Positions 53,875 through 63,912 of a DNA stretch of 64,000 bases are shown here, piece after piece. Made by a program: the position numbers and the translations under genes. The notes beneath the pieces were generated by a model that was not told where the DNA came from, made no database searches, and worked only from the letters and a program-made list of their open reading frames with translations. The DNA comes from Benzoatithermus sp963720725 (GTDB lineage: Bacteria; Pseudomonadota; Alphaproteobacteria; Geminicoccales; Geminicoccaceae), in NCBI GenBank assembly GCA_963720725.1, contig CAVRGN010000003.1:620001-684000 (forward strand), given 5' to 3'. Positions within the stretch are counted from its first letter, which is position 1; each line of letters begins with the position of its first letter.

Positions 53875-56603
53875 TCAGTGCGCCGTCTCCCAGCTCGCCC
53901 CGTGCCCGACCTCGACCACCAGCGGGACGGACATGGCGGCGGCGCGCTCCATCGTCCGCCTGATCAGCGTTTGTGCGTCCGCGACCAGCTTTTCCGGCAC
54001 CTCGAACACCAGCTCGTCGTGGACCTGGAGCAGCATGCGGACCTCGGGGAGGTGGCGGGTCAGGTCGCGCGAGGTGCGGATCATGGCGCGCTTCATGATG
54101 TCGGCGGCCGTACCCTGGATGGGGGCGTTGATGGCCGCACGCTCGGCATAGGCCCGGCGCGAGGGGATCTTGACGTTGATCTCGGGCACGTAGCAGCGGC
54201 GGCCGTAGAGGGTGGTGACGTAGCCCTGCTCGCGCGCCTCGGCCTTGGCCTTGTCCATGTAGGCGCGGATGCCGGGATATTGCTCGAAGTAGCTGTCGAT
54301 GTAGGCCTTGGCCTGGGCCTGGGGAATCCCCAGGCGCTGGGCGAGGCCGAAGGGGCCGATGCCGTAGACGATGCCGTAGTTGATGGTCTTGGCCGAGCGG
54401 CGCAGGTCGGGGCCGACCTCGCCCACGGGTACCCCGAACATCTGCGACGCGGTGACCCGATGGATGTCGACGTCGTTGGCGAAGGCCTCCTTGAGCGGGG
54501 CGATGTCGGCCATGTCGGCCAGGATGCGCAACTCGATCTGGGAGTAGTCGGCCGAGACCAGGAGGTGGCCGTCCTCGGGCACGAAGGCCTCGCGGATCTT
54601 CCGGCCCTCCTCGGTGCGGATGGGGATGTTCTGCAGGTTGGGCTCGTTGGAGGAGAGCCTGCCGGTCGAGGTGGCGGCGAGGCTGTAGCAGGTGTGGACC
54701 CGGCCGGTGTCGGGGTTGACCTGCTCGACCAGGGTGTCGGTGTAGGTGCGGGTGAGTTTCTGGAGCTGGCGCCAGTCGAGGATGACGCGCGGCAGCGCGT
54801 GGCCGGCCAGCGCCAGCTCCTCCAGCACCTCCGCACCCGTGGCGTAGGCGCCGGTCTTGGTCTTCCGGCCCGCCCCGCCCAGGCTCATCTCGTCGAACAG
54901 GACCTCGCCCAGCTGCTTGGGGGAACCGAGGTTGAAGCTGCGGCCGGCGAGCTTGAAGGCCTCGGCCTCGAGCCCGGCCATGCGCTGGGTGAACTCGGCC
55001 GAGAGCTGGCGCAGGCGATGGGCGTCGACGCGGATGCCCCAGCGCTCCATCGCGGTGACGATGGCGGAGACCGGGCGGTCGAGGGTCTCGTAGACCGCGA
55101 CCATGCGCTCCTCGAGCAGGCGCGGCCGGAGCACCCGCCACAGGCGCAGGGTGACCTCGGCGTCCTCGGCGGCGTAGGCGGTGGCCCGGTCGATCGGGAC
55201 GCAGGCGAAGCCGATCCGGGCGGCACCCTTGCCGCAGACGCTGGCATAGGTGATGCAGTCATGGTCGAGCAGGCGCTGGGCGAGCTCGTCCATGCCGTGG
55301 CCGTGGCTGGCGCCGTCGAGCGCGTAGGACAGGAGCATGGTGTCGTCGATGGGCGTCACCTCGAGCCCGTAATGGGCGAGCACGCCCGCGTCGTACTTGA
55401 TGTTGTGGCCGATCTTGAGGACCGAGGGGTCGAGCAGGACCGGCTTCAGGCGCTCGACCACGGCGGGCAGATCGAGCTGGCCGGGGCGGGGCTGGCCGAA
55501 CTCGTCGACATGGGCCAGCGGCAGGTAGAAGCCCTCGCCGGGCTCGACCGCGAGGCAGACGCCGACCAGCCGGGCGCGCCAGATGTCGAGCGAGGTGGTC
55601 TCGGTGTCGATGGCGATCAGGCCGGCTTCGACCGCCCGGGCGAGGATGCGGTCGAGCTCCTCCAGCGTGGTGACGGTGACCGCGCGCTGCTCGCCCTTCT
55701 CCGTGCGCTCGGTGCGGTTCTCCGCGGCCGCGGCCGCGACCTCGCCGATGCGGGCGGCCAGGGACTTGAAGCCGTTGGCGTGCAGGAACTGAAGGAGCGC
55801 CTGCGGGTCGAAGGGCCTGCGGCGCAGCTCCTCCAGGCCCAGCGGCAAGGGGCGCGTCGGGGTCGAGGCAGACCAGGCGGTAGGAGAGCCGCGCCTTGTC
55901 GGCGTTCTGCGTCAGCACCTCGCGGCGCTTGGGCTGCTTGATCTTGTCGAGGTTGGCGAGCAGGCCCTCGAGCGAGCCATATTCGGTGAGCAGCTGGGCC
56001 GCGTTCTTGGGGCCGATGCCGGGCACGCCGGGGACGTTGTCGCTGGTGTCGCCGATCAGCGCCAGCGCGTCGCAGACCAGCTCCGGGCCGACGCCGAACT
56101 TCTCGATCACCTCGGCCCGGCCGATGGCCTTCTGCTTCATCGGGTCCCACATCGCGACCTGGTCGGCCACCAGCTGCATCAGGTCCTTGTCCGAGGAGAC
56201 GATGGTGACCGGCTCGCCGGCCGCGCGCGCCGCCTTGGCGTAGGCGGCGATCAGGTCGTCGGCCTCGAAGCCCTCGACGTCGATCACCGGCAGGCCGAAG
56301 GCGCGGGCGGCCTCGCGCACCAGCTGGAACTGGGGGATCAGCTCCCTCGGGCGGCTCGTCGCGGTTGGCCTTGTACTGGTCGTAGAGCTGGTTGCGGAAG
56401 CTCTCGCCGCTATAGTCGAACACGACCACCAGGTCGTCGTCGGGGCGGTCCTGCATCAGCTTGAACAGCATGTTGGCGAAGCCGAACACGGCGTTCACCG
56501 GCGTGCCGTCGGGCCGGGTCATCGGCGGCAGGGCGAAGAAGGCGCGAAAGATGTAGCCCGACCCGTCGATCAGGACGAGGCTCTTGGCAGGGGTCTCGGT
56601 CAT
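53875..56603 (-). CDS. polA: DNA polymerase I, two frameshifts in the given sequence
   Basis: About 908 aa after repair. 5'-3' exonuclease: LVLIDGSGYIFRAFFALPPM, VVFDYSGESFRNQLYDQYKA, ADDLIAAYAKAARAAGEPVT, ALIGDTSDNVPGVPGIGPKN. Proofreading domain with intact acidic residues (IAIDTETTSLDIWRARL, NIKYDAGVLAHYG). Polymerase motifs A (SADYSQIELRILA), B (RRSAKTINYGIVYGIG) and C (LLQVHDELVFEVP). The frame breaks at about 56344-56346 and 55849-55852; in each, one extra base in a homopolymer (minus-strand GGG and CCCC) explains it. PolA is needed for Okazaki fragment maturation and repair, so true loss is unlikely and these are probably sequence errors. Confidence 0.93.
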
Positions 56604-56673
56604 GGCGGCGAAGCTAGCCGAGCGGCCGGCCGCGGGCCAGCGCCGCAACGCGGTGGGCGACTGGGAGTGAGCC

Positions 56674-57084
56674 ATGCGACGGACAGGCGGAGCGGTGCTC
56701 GCAGCCCTCATCGGCCTGAGCCCGGCGGCTCGGGCGGGCGAGCCGGTCGTCTACCGCGAGGTCGGCACCGCCTCCTATTATGGTGCCGAGCTGGCCGGGC
56801 AACGCACCGCGAGCGGCGCGCGCTACGACCCGGCGCAGCTGACGGCCGCGCACCCGACCCTGCCGCTCGGTGCCGAGGTGACCGTGGTGGCGCTGGCCAC
56901 CGGCCGCAAGGTGGAGGTGCGGATCACCGATCGCGGCCCGTTCACCGGCGGGCGCGACATCGACCTGTCGCGGCGCGCCGCCGAGGTCCTGGGCATCACG
57001 GCCAAGGGCGTGGCGCGGGTGCGGATCACCGCGACCGAGGAGCAGCTCGCTCGAGCGGATGCGGAGCCAGCGGCCACAAAGTGA
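56674..57084 (+). CDS. rlpA: RlpA-like double-psi beta-barrel lipoprotein/secreted protein
   Basis: 136 aa. Signal peptide (GGAVLAALIGLSPAARA), then the RlpA domain: VGTASYYGAELAGQRTASGA, LTAAHPTLPLGAEVTVVALA, EVRITDRGPFTGGRDIDLS and AAEVLGITAKGVARVRI. RlpA proteins are septal lytic transglycosylases acting on denuded glycan strands. There is no lipobox Cys and no SPOR domain, so this is a short soluble version. The 3' end overlaps the convergent flippase gene by 59 nt. Confidence 0.9.
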   Translation: MRRTGGAVLAALIGLSPAARAGEPVVYREVGTASYYGAELAGQRTASGARYDPAQLTAAHPTLPLGAEVTVVALATGRKVEVRITDRGPFTGGRDIDLSRRAAEVLGITAKGVARVRITATEEQLARADAEPAATK

Positions 57085-58263
57085 GCAGGAGGGCGGCGAG
57101 CCGCGCGAGCTCGGCGGCGAGGCGGGCGAGTGCGAAGCCCTCCAGCGAGCCTCCGGCCGCGGCGAGCGCCAGCGCCGGCACCAGGACGGCCACCGCCAGC
57201 AGGTTGGCGCGCAGGACCGCAGCCTCGCGCCCGGCGGCGGTGAGGGCGGACTGTACGACCGTCGTCGGGTGCTGCAGCACGAACCAGGGCAGCAGCCAGA
57301 GCAGCACAGGTACGGCCGCCGCGTGCTCGGCGCCGAACAGCGTCGGCAGGAGCCAGGGTGCCGCCAAGCCTGCGGCACCGGCACCGGCCAAGAGCGACCG
57401 GGACGATGCGCCCCAGCTCGATGGCGGCGGCGCGACGCAAACGCTCGGGCGTGTCGACCAGCGTCGGCAGACGGGCCAGCGCCAACTGCCCGGCGGCGTT
57501 GGCGAACAGAAGGCCTGCCACCAGCACCTGCCCCGCGAGCCAGTAGGCACCGGCGCCCGCCGGACCGATGGCCCAGCCGGCGACCACCAGATCAGCGCTG
57601 AGCTGAAGCTGGTTGGTCAGGGTCACCGCGGCGAGCCGGCTGCCGCGCCTCAGCATGTCGCCGGCGGCCGGGACGCTGCCTTCCGGTGCGGTGGCAGGCC
57701 GGCGCATGGTGACCCAGGACAGGGCCGCGGCGACCAGCCAGGCGGCCAGGAAGCAGGCTGCGGCGGCGTCGGGGCCGAGCCGGCCCGGCCAGAGGCCCAG
57801 CAGCAGGAGGAACGCCAGCGGCCGGACCAGGAGCAGGAGGGCGGCGAGTCCGACGCGGCCGTCGACGAGCGCCAGCCAGTCGAGCTGCAGGGCCGCCGGC
57901 ACGATCGAGAGGGCTGACCATGGCCACCAGCGGCAGGGCCTCGGGCCGCCAGAGCGCGCAGCCGGCCAGCACCAGGGCGATGGCCGAAGCGGCCGAGAGG
58001 CTCAGGCGCAGCCGGAGATAGCGGGCCAGCAGCTCCGTCAGCCGGCGCCCGGCGCGGGCGGCCTCGGTGGTGACCACGCCGCGCAGGCCGAACTCCCCGA
58101 GATGCAGCGCATAGCCCTGGACGGCGAGCGCCAGCGACCAGCGACCCAGCTCGTCCGGCGGCAGCGCCCGTGCCAGCAGCAGCACCGCCAGGAGTCCGAC
58201 GCCGGCGGCGGCCCCGCGCGCCAGCCCGAGCGCGGCAAGCCGGCCGACGGCGGCGACGCTCAC
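57026..58263 (-). CDS. Polysaccharide flippase (Wzx/MATE-like), two frameshifts
   Basis: About 411 aa after repair, with around twelve membrane helices: ARGAAAGVGLLAVLLLARAL, PPDELGRWSLALAVQGYAL, LGEFGLRGVVTTEAARAGR, then LDWLALVDGRVGLAALLLLV, SADLVVAGWAIGPAGAGAYW and GFALARLAAELARLAALLLT. The frame breaks at 57911-57913 and 57398-57399, each fixed by removing one base from a short homopolymer. It would flip lipid-linked glycan repeats across the inner membrane. The GTG start at 58263 overlaps the upstream glycosyltransferase stop (GTGA). Confidence 0.82.
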
Positions 58264-59372
58264 CGCGTGGCGAGCTGGCGGTAGAGGGTGAGCACCTCGC
58301 TCATCAGCTTGCCCTCGTCGAGCTCCTCGAGCCGGCTGGTGATGCGGTAGCGGCCGTCGCGGATCAGCCGGCTCGCCGCCACCACCCCCTCGGCCAGCGC
58401 ATCCGCGCTCGAGGCACAGATGAAGCCGGTCCGGTCGGGCTCGAGCCAGTCGGCGACGTCGCCGACATCGGTGCTGACCACCGGGCGCATCACCCGCAAG
58501 GCCTCCTTGACCACGGTCGGCGACGCCTCGTAGCGGCTGGTGAGCAGGAGGATCCCGTGCTCGCGCAGCAGGGCCGGCACCTGGTCGTGCGGCACGGCAC
58601 CGACCCAGTTGATCCGGCCGGCGGCCGGGCTGCAGGCGATCAGCCGGATCATGTCCTTGCTGCCCTCGCCGCGGCCGGCGATGGTGAGCTCGAACCGCTC
58701 GTCGGCCGCCAGGAGCGCCTCCAGGGTCGCCACGGCCAAGGGCACGTTCTTCTGGTGGCTGATCCGGCCCAGGACCAGAATGCGGTTGGCGAGCTCGGGT
58801 GCGGGCGGGGCCGCGTCGAGCGAGGCGAACAGACCGCCGTCGAACGCGGCCGGCACGACATGGGCGCGGATGAACGGCTCGGGCGCCACCAGCCGGGCGA
58901 GCTCGGTGCGGTCGCGGCCGCTGACGCAGACGATGGCGTCGGCCAGTGCCGCCACCCGTCGTTCCAGCGTCAGCATCAGCTGGCGCACCGGGGCCGCCAG
59001 CGGCCCCAGCCAGCCCTGGAGCACCTTGCCGGTGACGTTGTGGTAGCTGACGATCACGCGGCCCCGCCCGGGGGCGAGCAGCAGCTTGGGCCAGGCGGCG
59101 TAGTTGCGGTGGAAGTGGAAGACGTCCTCGTCGCCGAAGCCGCCACGGCAGCGCCAGAACCAGGCCCAAAGGGCGAGATAGAAGCGCAGGAACCCGGCAC
59201 GTTGCGCGATGTAGACGATCTCGGCCGCGGAGCGCTCCGGCTGCAGGCGGGTGGCGATCAGGCGGAACGGCAGGTCCGAGGCGGCAAGGGCGCGATGGAG
59301 GCAGCGAAAGTGCTCCGCACCACCGCCAAGGTCCCGGGCCAGCGGGTCGTTGTGGTAGAAGACGTAGATCAC
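58260..59372 (-). CDS. Family 4 (GT-B) glycosyltransferase
   Basis: 370 aa. N-terminal acceptor domain with DLGGGAEHFRCLHRAL and VFHFHRNYAAWPKLLLAPGR; C-terminal donor domain with RILVLGRISHQKNVPLAVAT, FELTIAGRGEGSKDMIRL, ILLLTSRYEASPTVVKEALR and PVVSTDVGDVADWLEP, the GT4 pattern with the catalytic-type Glu in EASPTVVKEAL. Cytoplasmic or peripheral at the inner membrane; the sugar is unknown. GTG 59372 overlaps the upstream stop by 4 nt. Confidence 0.9.
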   Translation of the reverse strand: MIYVFYHNDPLARDLGGGAEHFRCLHRALAASDLPFRLIATRLQPERSAAEIVYIAQRAGFLRFYLALWAWFWRCRGGFGDEDVFHFHRNYAAWPKLLLAPGRGRVIVSYHNVTGKVLQGWLGPLAAPVRQLMLTLERRVAALADAIVCVSGRDRTELARLVAPEPFIRAHVVPAAFDGGLFASLDAAPPAPELANRILVLGRISHQKNVPLAVATLEALLAADERFELTIAGRGEGSKDMIRLIACSPAAGRINWVGAVPHDQVPALLREHGILLLTSRYEASPTVVKEALRVMRPVVSTDVGDVADWLEPDRTGFICASSADALAEGVVAASRLIRDGRYRITSRLEELDEGKLMSEVLTLYRQLATR

Positions 59373-61153
59373 GGCGCCGTCGCCAGCCGCTCGAGCCGGT
59401 CGAGGAACAGCTCGGCGGCGCCGTCGTTCTCGAGCACCGCCAGGCGGAACTCGTCGGCGAGGCGGCGGTAGAGCGCCCGCCGGCGTGCGAAATTGCGGTC
59501 GAGCAGAACGTCGGGCCGGTCGGCGCGGATGGCCGCGACCGGGCGGTTGACCACGACGGCGAGGTGCGGCGCCGGCAGGAGCCCGACCAGCCAGTGGCCG
59601 AGCCGGCCGAACAGGACCCGGTCGAGGCCGGTGTCGACCGCGAGGTCGACCAGGGTGTCGTAGAGGCAGCGATCGGCCAGGATCAGCCGGCGGTCGCCGC
59701 CGCGGTGGTAGCGCCACCAGCTGTCGACGACGCAGTCGGCGACCTGCAGGCACAAGAACGGCCAGGCGAGCCACGGCCGGCCGACAAAGTCGTGGTAGCC
59801 GGTGCGGACGCCGCCGCTCTCCTCCTTGCGGTTGTGACCGGTCAGCCGGGCCAGGGCCAGCAGCGGCTTGGAGAGATAGTTGCGAAACCGGCTCCAGACA
59901 TGGCGTTGCGGCACGCCGGACCCGTCCAGCCGCGTCTGCAGCGCCCGCAGCAGGAACGTCTTGCCGCCGCCGTCGACGCCGGCCAGGGCCACAAGCCGAT
60001 AGCGCGCGAAGCCGGCCGCGGCCGGATCGAGCAGCGGGCCCACGGCCCTGGGCCAGTCGGTCCAGGGCGTCGGGTCGCAAGCTGTCCGGGGTGGTGCCGC
60101 GGCCACCTGCAGCAAAGCCGCCGGCAGGTCCGCGGGACGCGGCACCACGATCCCACCCAGCGCGCGGGCGGTCTCCTCCACGCCCGGAGCGGGCAGGACG
60201 ATGGTTGGGCGCCCGGACAAGCCGGCCTCGACCACCGCCAGCGGCACCTCGGACACCGGTGCGCGGAAGGGCAGCAGGAAGGCGTGACAGGACGCGAGCT
60301 CGCGGCGCAGCGCATCGGGAGCGAGCATCCCGACCCGGCAGTCGATCGCGTCGCGGCACGGGCTCCGCTCCACCCGGGCGAGGAAGCGGGCGAGGCTGGC
60401 CTCGCCGCTGTCCGGCCGCAACAGCAGGAGCAGGCGCCCGGCCAGTCCGCCGGCATGGGCCGCCTCGAACGCGGCCAGGGCCAAGTCGGCGCCGCGGGCC
60501 GCCAGGGGTGGGCCGAAATAGCCGACGCGGAACGGGCCGGGCGTCGGCTGCGGCAGGAGCGCCGCGCGGTCGACCTGCGGCCGCAACAGGCGCCCGAGCG
60601 GCAGACCCAGGCGAGCGTAGCGCTGGCGGGCGGCATGGCTGAGATAGACGATCTCGTCGGCGCCGGACCGGCGCAGGCCGGCGCGGAGCGCCGCACCGGG
60701 CAGGCACGCATTGACCAGTGGCAGCGCCAGGGTCGCACGCTCGTGCCAAAGCGCCGCCGAACCGAGCGGCAGGAGCTCCGCGAGGCGCAATCGCGGACTG
60801 GCCATCACCAGAGAGACCGGCGCGCCGAGCTCGAGCGGTCCCAGCCGGGCCAGACGCGCAGCGCCGGTGACCAGGAACACCCGGTCGACCGGCTCCTGCG
60901 CGAGCGCGGCGCGCAGCTTCGCGGTCGGCCGTCCCGCCCGCAGCAGCGCCACGCGCTCGACCGGATAGGGAGCGGCCGGGAACGGACCGGCCGAATCCGT
61001 GATCAGGCGGACTTCGTGCCCCAGATCGCCCAAGCCGCGGGCCATGCCGTCGGCCACGTGCCAGGGCTGACGCCGGACCCGGTCGGCGGCGAAGTCCGGA
61101 CACAGGATGGCCAGCCGCAGGACCCGCCCCGGCAGCGGGCGAGGCTGGATCAC
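59369..61153 (-). CDS. Fusion of a GT4-like glycosyltransferase and a thymidylate-kinase-like P-loop domain
   Basis: 594 aa. Residues 1-380 are GT-B-like: LRLAILCPDFAADRVRRQPW, HVADGMARGLGDLGHEVRLI, VGYFGPPLAARGADLALAAF and LPFRAPVSEVPLAVVEAGLS. From about residue 400 a separate kinase-type domain follows: VALAGVDGGGKTFLLRALQT (P-loop), VWSRFRNYLSKPLLALARL, RLILADRCLYDTLVDLAVDT (DR-Y motif of thymidylate kinases) and AVVVNRPVAAIRADRPDVLL. The fused kinase might phosphorylate a sugar or lipid carrier; inference. GTG 61153 overlaps the upstream stop by 4 nt. The frame is intact throughout. Confidence 0.83.
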   Translation of the reverse strand: MIQPRPLPGRVLRLAILCPDFAADRVRRQPWHVADGMARGLGDLGHEVRLITDSAGPFPAAPYPVERVALLRAGRPTAKLRAALAQEPVDRVFLVTGAARLARLGPLELGAPVSLVMASPRLRLAELLPLGSAALWHERATLALPLVNACLPGAALRAGLRRSGADEIVYLSHAARQRYARLGLPLGRLLRPQVDRAALLPQPTPGPFRVGYFGPPLAARGADLALAAFEAAHAGGLAGRLLLLLRPDSGEASLARFLARVERSPCRDAIDCRVGMLAPDALRRELASCHAFLLPFRAPVSEVPLAVVEAGLSGRPTIVLPAPGVEETARALGGIVVPRPADLPAALLQVAAAPPRTACDPTPWTDWPRAVGPLLDPAAAGFARYRLVALAGVDGGGKTFLLRALQTRLDGSGVPQRHVWSRFRNYLSKPLLALARLTGHNRKEESGGVRTGYHDFVGRPWLAWPFLCLQVADCVVDSWWRYHRGGDRRLILADRCLYDTLVDLAVDTGLDRVLFGRLGHWLVGLLPAPHLAVVVNRPVAAIRADRPDVLLDRNFARRRALYRRLADEFRLAVLENDGAAELFLDRLERLATAP

Positions 61154-62280
61154 GCGGCCTGCTCCTGTCGCAGGCCGTAGATGCTTTCGAGCCGGTCCAC
61201 CGTGTGCTCCCAGTCGAAGCGGGTGGCCACCAGCGCCCGCGCCTCCCGCGCGCGGACCGCGGCATAGTCCGGATCGCGCAGCACGGCGGTGAGCGCGGTC
61301 GCCAGCGCCTGCGAGTCGCTGCGGGCGAGGAAGAGCGGCGGCCGCGCGCCCATCTCGATCGCCAGCCCGGTATGGGTGGTCACCACCGGGGTGCCGCAGG
61401 CCATGGCCTCGAGCACGGTGAGCGGACCGGACTCGTAGTCGGCCGGATTGACGAAGCAGGCGGCGTCGCGCAGCTCGCTGCGCACCGCCAGCCGATCGAG
61501 GAATCCCGCGAACCGGACGCGGCCGGCGATGCCGAGGGCGGCAGCGCGGCGCCGCAGAGGATTTTCCAGCGGACCCTCGCCGGCCAGGATCAATTCGCGG
61601 CCGAGGTCGACGGGTAGCCGGGCGAAGGCGTCGAGCAGCCGGAACAGGCCCTTGCGGTAGCCGAGCCGGCCGACGAACAGGATTCCGGGGCCGCGACCCT
61701 TGAGCGAGGCGAAGCCGAAGAAACCCGCGTCCACCCCGTTGGGCACCACGGTCGGCCGGCGGCTGCCGACGCGGTAGGTGGCTTCCAGCTCGGTACGCAC
61801 CGCACCGGAAACGGTGACCACGTGGCGGGCATGGTCGAGATACCACTGCTCGTAGCGGCGGCTGAACAGGATGGCGTTGGCCTTGATCAGCGCCGGCCTC
61901 AGGCCCGTTTCGGCGATGGCGCCGGTATCGGTCAGCATCGGGCTGTGGAAGGTCGCGACGATCGGCAGGTCGGTCGGCAGAGGCGGCAGCAGCGGCAGGT
62001 GGGCGTGCAGCAGATCGGCACCGTCGGCACCCGCCCGCAGCCAGCCTGCGAGCTCCGCGCGGGCCAGGGCGTGGTGGAACGGCTGCAGCGGATAGTGCGG
62101 ATAGTGGCGGACGCGCAGGCCGGCCACGCTGCTCTCGCGCCAAGGGGCGAACGACCGGCCGCGGGCGAGGACGGTGACCTCGTGCCCGCGCTGCTGCAAC
62201 CGTTGCGCCACCTCGAACACGTGCCGGGCAATTCCCTCCCGCGGGGGAAAGGCGTTGTTGGTCAGGAAGGCCAGGCGCAT
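61150..62280 (-). CDS. Family 4 (GT-B) glycosyltransferase
   Basis: 376 aa. MRLAFLTNNAFPPREGIARH with GIARHVFEVAQRLQQRGHEV starts the acceptor domain; VVPNGVDAGFFGFASLKGRG, ILFVGRLGYRKGLFRLLDAF, LILAGEGPLENPLRRRAAAL and NPADYESGPLTVLEAMACGT give the donor domain with the conserved ESGPLTVLEAMACG block. Probably adds a hexose in surface polysaccharide assembly. ATG 62280 is 8 nt after the upstream GT2 stop. Confidence 0.93.
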   Translation of the reverse strand: MRLAFLTNNAFPPREGIARHVFEVAQRLQQRGHEVTVLARGRSFAPWRESSVAGLRVRHYPHYPLQPFHHALARAELAGWLRAGADGADLLHAHLPLLPPLPTDLPIVATFHSPMLTDTGAIAETGLRPALIKANAILFSRRYEQWYLDHARHVVTVSGAVRTELEATYRVGSRRPTVVPNGVDAGFFGFASLKGRGPGILFVGRLGYRKGLFRLLDAFARLPVDLGRELILAGEGPLENPLRRRAAALGIAGRVRFAGFLDRLAVRSELRDAACFVNPADYESGPLTVLEAMACGTPVVTTHTGLAIEMGARPPLFLARSDSQALATALTAVLRDPDYAAVRAREARALVATRFDWEHTVDRLESIYGLRQEQAA

Positions 62281-62288
62281 GGCGCGTC

Positions 62289-63260
62289 TCAGACCGGGAC
62301 CAGCGCGCCGACGCCGCCGACCTGGACCTCGGAGGTCCAGAAATAGTCCTGGCCGCTCATGCGGCGCGCCCACGAGGCCGGCAGGTGGGGGCCGATGAGC
62401 CCGGCACGGTAGCCGAGCCAGCTCGCGGCCAACAGCGCCACGGTGCGCGGCAGCTCCGCCGGCGCCTCGCGGCAGGCGCGGGCGAGGACGGTGCGCGCGA
62501 ATTGCCGGCCGCGCGGCCCGTCGCCCTCGCGCGCGAGCAGGATCCAGTCGTAGAGGCGACGGCTGTAGCCGATGTCGAACTGGCGGCGGAACGCACCCGC
62601 CGGCCCGTAGCGGTGGGCGTGGCGGACGGTGGCCTCGGCGACGTAGGCGACGCGCTCGCCGGCGGCCAGCAACTCGGCGACGGCGATGGTCTCCTCCGAG
62701 ACCAGCGTCGGCTTGAAGCCGCCGATCCGGTCCAGGGCCGGGTTGGACCAGGCCGCGGCGGCGTTGGAGCAGAAGCGGCTGTAGCTGCCCCAGCGACCCC
62801 AGTCGGCGGCGGCGCGGACGTGGCTGCGCGGCGGGTAGCTGAACTCGCGGCCCACCCGCTCCATCAGGCCGCAGGCGGGGGTCGCGAGCTGGCGGGCATA
62901 GGCGACGGCCACCTCGCCGCGGCGCACCGGGGCGGTCAGCCGGTCGAGGAAATCGTCGCCGCACGGATAGGCATCGGGCGTGAGCATGACCACGACCGGC
63001 GTGCCCAGCCGCCGGCGCGCCAACTCTCTGGTCAACCCATGATTGAATCTCTTGCGCGGCACCACCAGGGTCTCGGCGCCGAGATCGCGCGCCAGCTCCA
63101 CCGTCCCGTCGCCGGAGGAGGAGTTGACCACCAGCAGGCGCGGTCGCAGCGGCGACCTCAGCAGGGCCGGCAGGCAATGCTCCAGATGCGCCCGCGCGCG
63201 ATGGGTGATCACCGCGACGCCCACCGGCGAATCGCCCCCGACCTGCTGATGCTGCGCCAT
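62289..63260 (-). CDS. Family 2 glycosyltransferase (rhamnosyltransferase-like)
   Basis: 323 aa. GT-A domain: GVAVITHRARAHLEHCLPAL, LLVVNSSSGDGTVELARDLG, RKRFNHGLTRELARR, VMLTPDAYPCGDDFLDRL (TxDA in place of DxD), and KPTLVSEETIAVAELLAAGE. FNHGLTRELA is typical of rhamnosyltransferases of the WbbL/RfbF type, which would fit the adjacent RfbC-like epimerase. ATG 63260 (MAQHQQVGG) precedes the domain directly; longer starts add unrelated residues. Confidence 0.88.
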   Translation of the reverse strand: MAQHQQVGGDSPVGVAVITHRARAHLEHCLPALLRSPLRPRLLVVNSSSGDGTVELARDLGAETLVVPRKRFNHGLTRELARRRLGTPVVVMLTPDAYPCGDDFLDRLTAPVRRGEVAVAYARQLATPACGLMERVGREFSYPPRSHVRAAADWGRWGSYSRFCSNAAAAWSNPALDRIGGFKPTLVSEETIAVAELLAAGERVAYVAEATVRHAHRYGPAGAFRRQFDIGYSRRLYDWILLAREGDGPRGRQFARTVLARACREAPAELPRTVALLAASWLGYRAGLIGPHLPASWARRMSGQDYFWTSEVQVGGVGALVPV

Positions 63261-63356
63261 CGGCCCGTCTCCCGCGCGGCCATCGGCGGCCGCCCTGCTG
63301 TGGATATCTCTCAACCTGGCGGTTGATTTCAATCGCAAAATCAAGGCCCGCCGGAT

Positions 63357-63905
63357 TCAGGCGGCGAGGTGATGCACCGGGTCGAAGTCCGGAATCGCCC
63401 TGTCGCGGGGCGAGATCACCCGCGGCTGGCCGGGCCAGTAGAGCGCGAAGGCGGGGTCGTCCCAGCGCACGGCCCGCTCGCGCACCGGGTCGTAGCCGTG
63501 CGACACCATGTAGAGCAGCAGCGTGGCGTCGCTGAGGGTGAGGAAGCCGTGCGCGCAGCCTTCCGGGATCACCAGGAGGCGGCGGTTGGCGGCCGACAGC
63601 TCGACCGCGGCGTGCCGGCCGTAGGCGGGCGAGTCGGCGCGCAGGTCGAGCACGACGTCGTGCAGGGCGCCCTGCAGGCAGGTGACCACCTTGGTCTCGG
63701 CGCTGGGGCCGATCTGGTAGTGCAGCCCGCGCAGCGTGCCGGCGCGCTCGGAGAAGGAGAGGTTGGCCTGCTCGATGGCGGACTCCATGCCGAAGGCGGC
63801 GAGCTCCTCGCGGCAGAAGCAGCGGGCGAAGAAGCCGCGCTGGTCGACGCGCGGCTCGGCCTGCAGCACGAGCATGCCGGGCAGGGGGCGCGAAATCAGG
63901 CGCAT
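63357..63905 (-). CDS. rfbC: dTDP-4-dehydrorhamnose 3,5-epimerase family protein
   Basis: 182 aa cupin. Catalytic His62 lies in AGTLRGLHYQIGPSAETK, IPEGCAHGFLTLSD is the conserved substrate loop, and the catalytic-type Tyr is in LLYMVSHGYDPVRE, followed by AVRWDDPAFALYWP. Because the next gene is an RfbF-like cytidylyltransferase rather than RmlA, the substrate may be a CDP-4-keto-6-deoxyhexose; this is inference. It lies 7 nt downstream of that gene. Confidence 0.88.
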   Translation of the reverse strand: MRLISRPLPGMLVLQAEPRVDQRGFFARCFCREELAAFGMESAIEQANLSFSERAGTLRGLHYQIGPSAETKVVTCLQGALHDVVLDLRADSPAYGRHAAVELSAANRRLLVIPEGCAHGFLTLSDATLLLYMVSHGYDPVRERAVRWDDPAFALYWPGQPRVISPRDRAIPDFDPVHHLAA

Positions 63906-63912
63906 GGCGGCC

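Noticed and set aside
53878..55941. Long plus-strand frame opposite polA
   Set aside because: Same artefact; the minus strand carries all polymerase motifs.
53875..56603. Phase variation or programmed frameshifting in polA
   Set aside because: The runs involved are only three or four bases, there are two separate shifts, and no such control is known for polA; sequence error is simpler.
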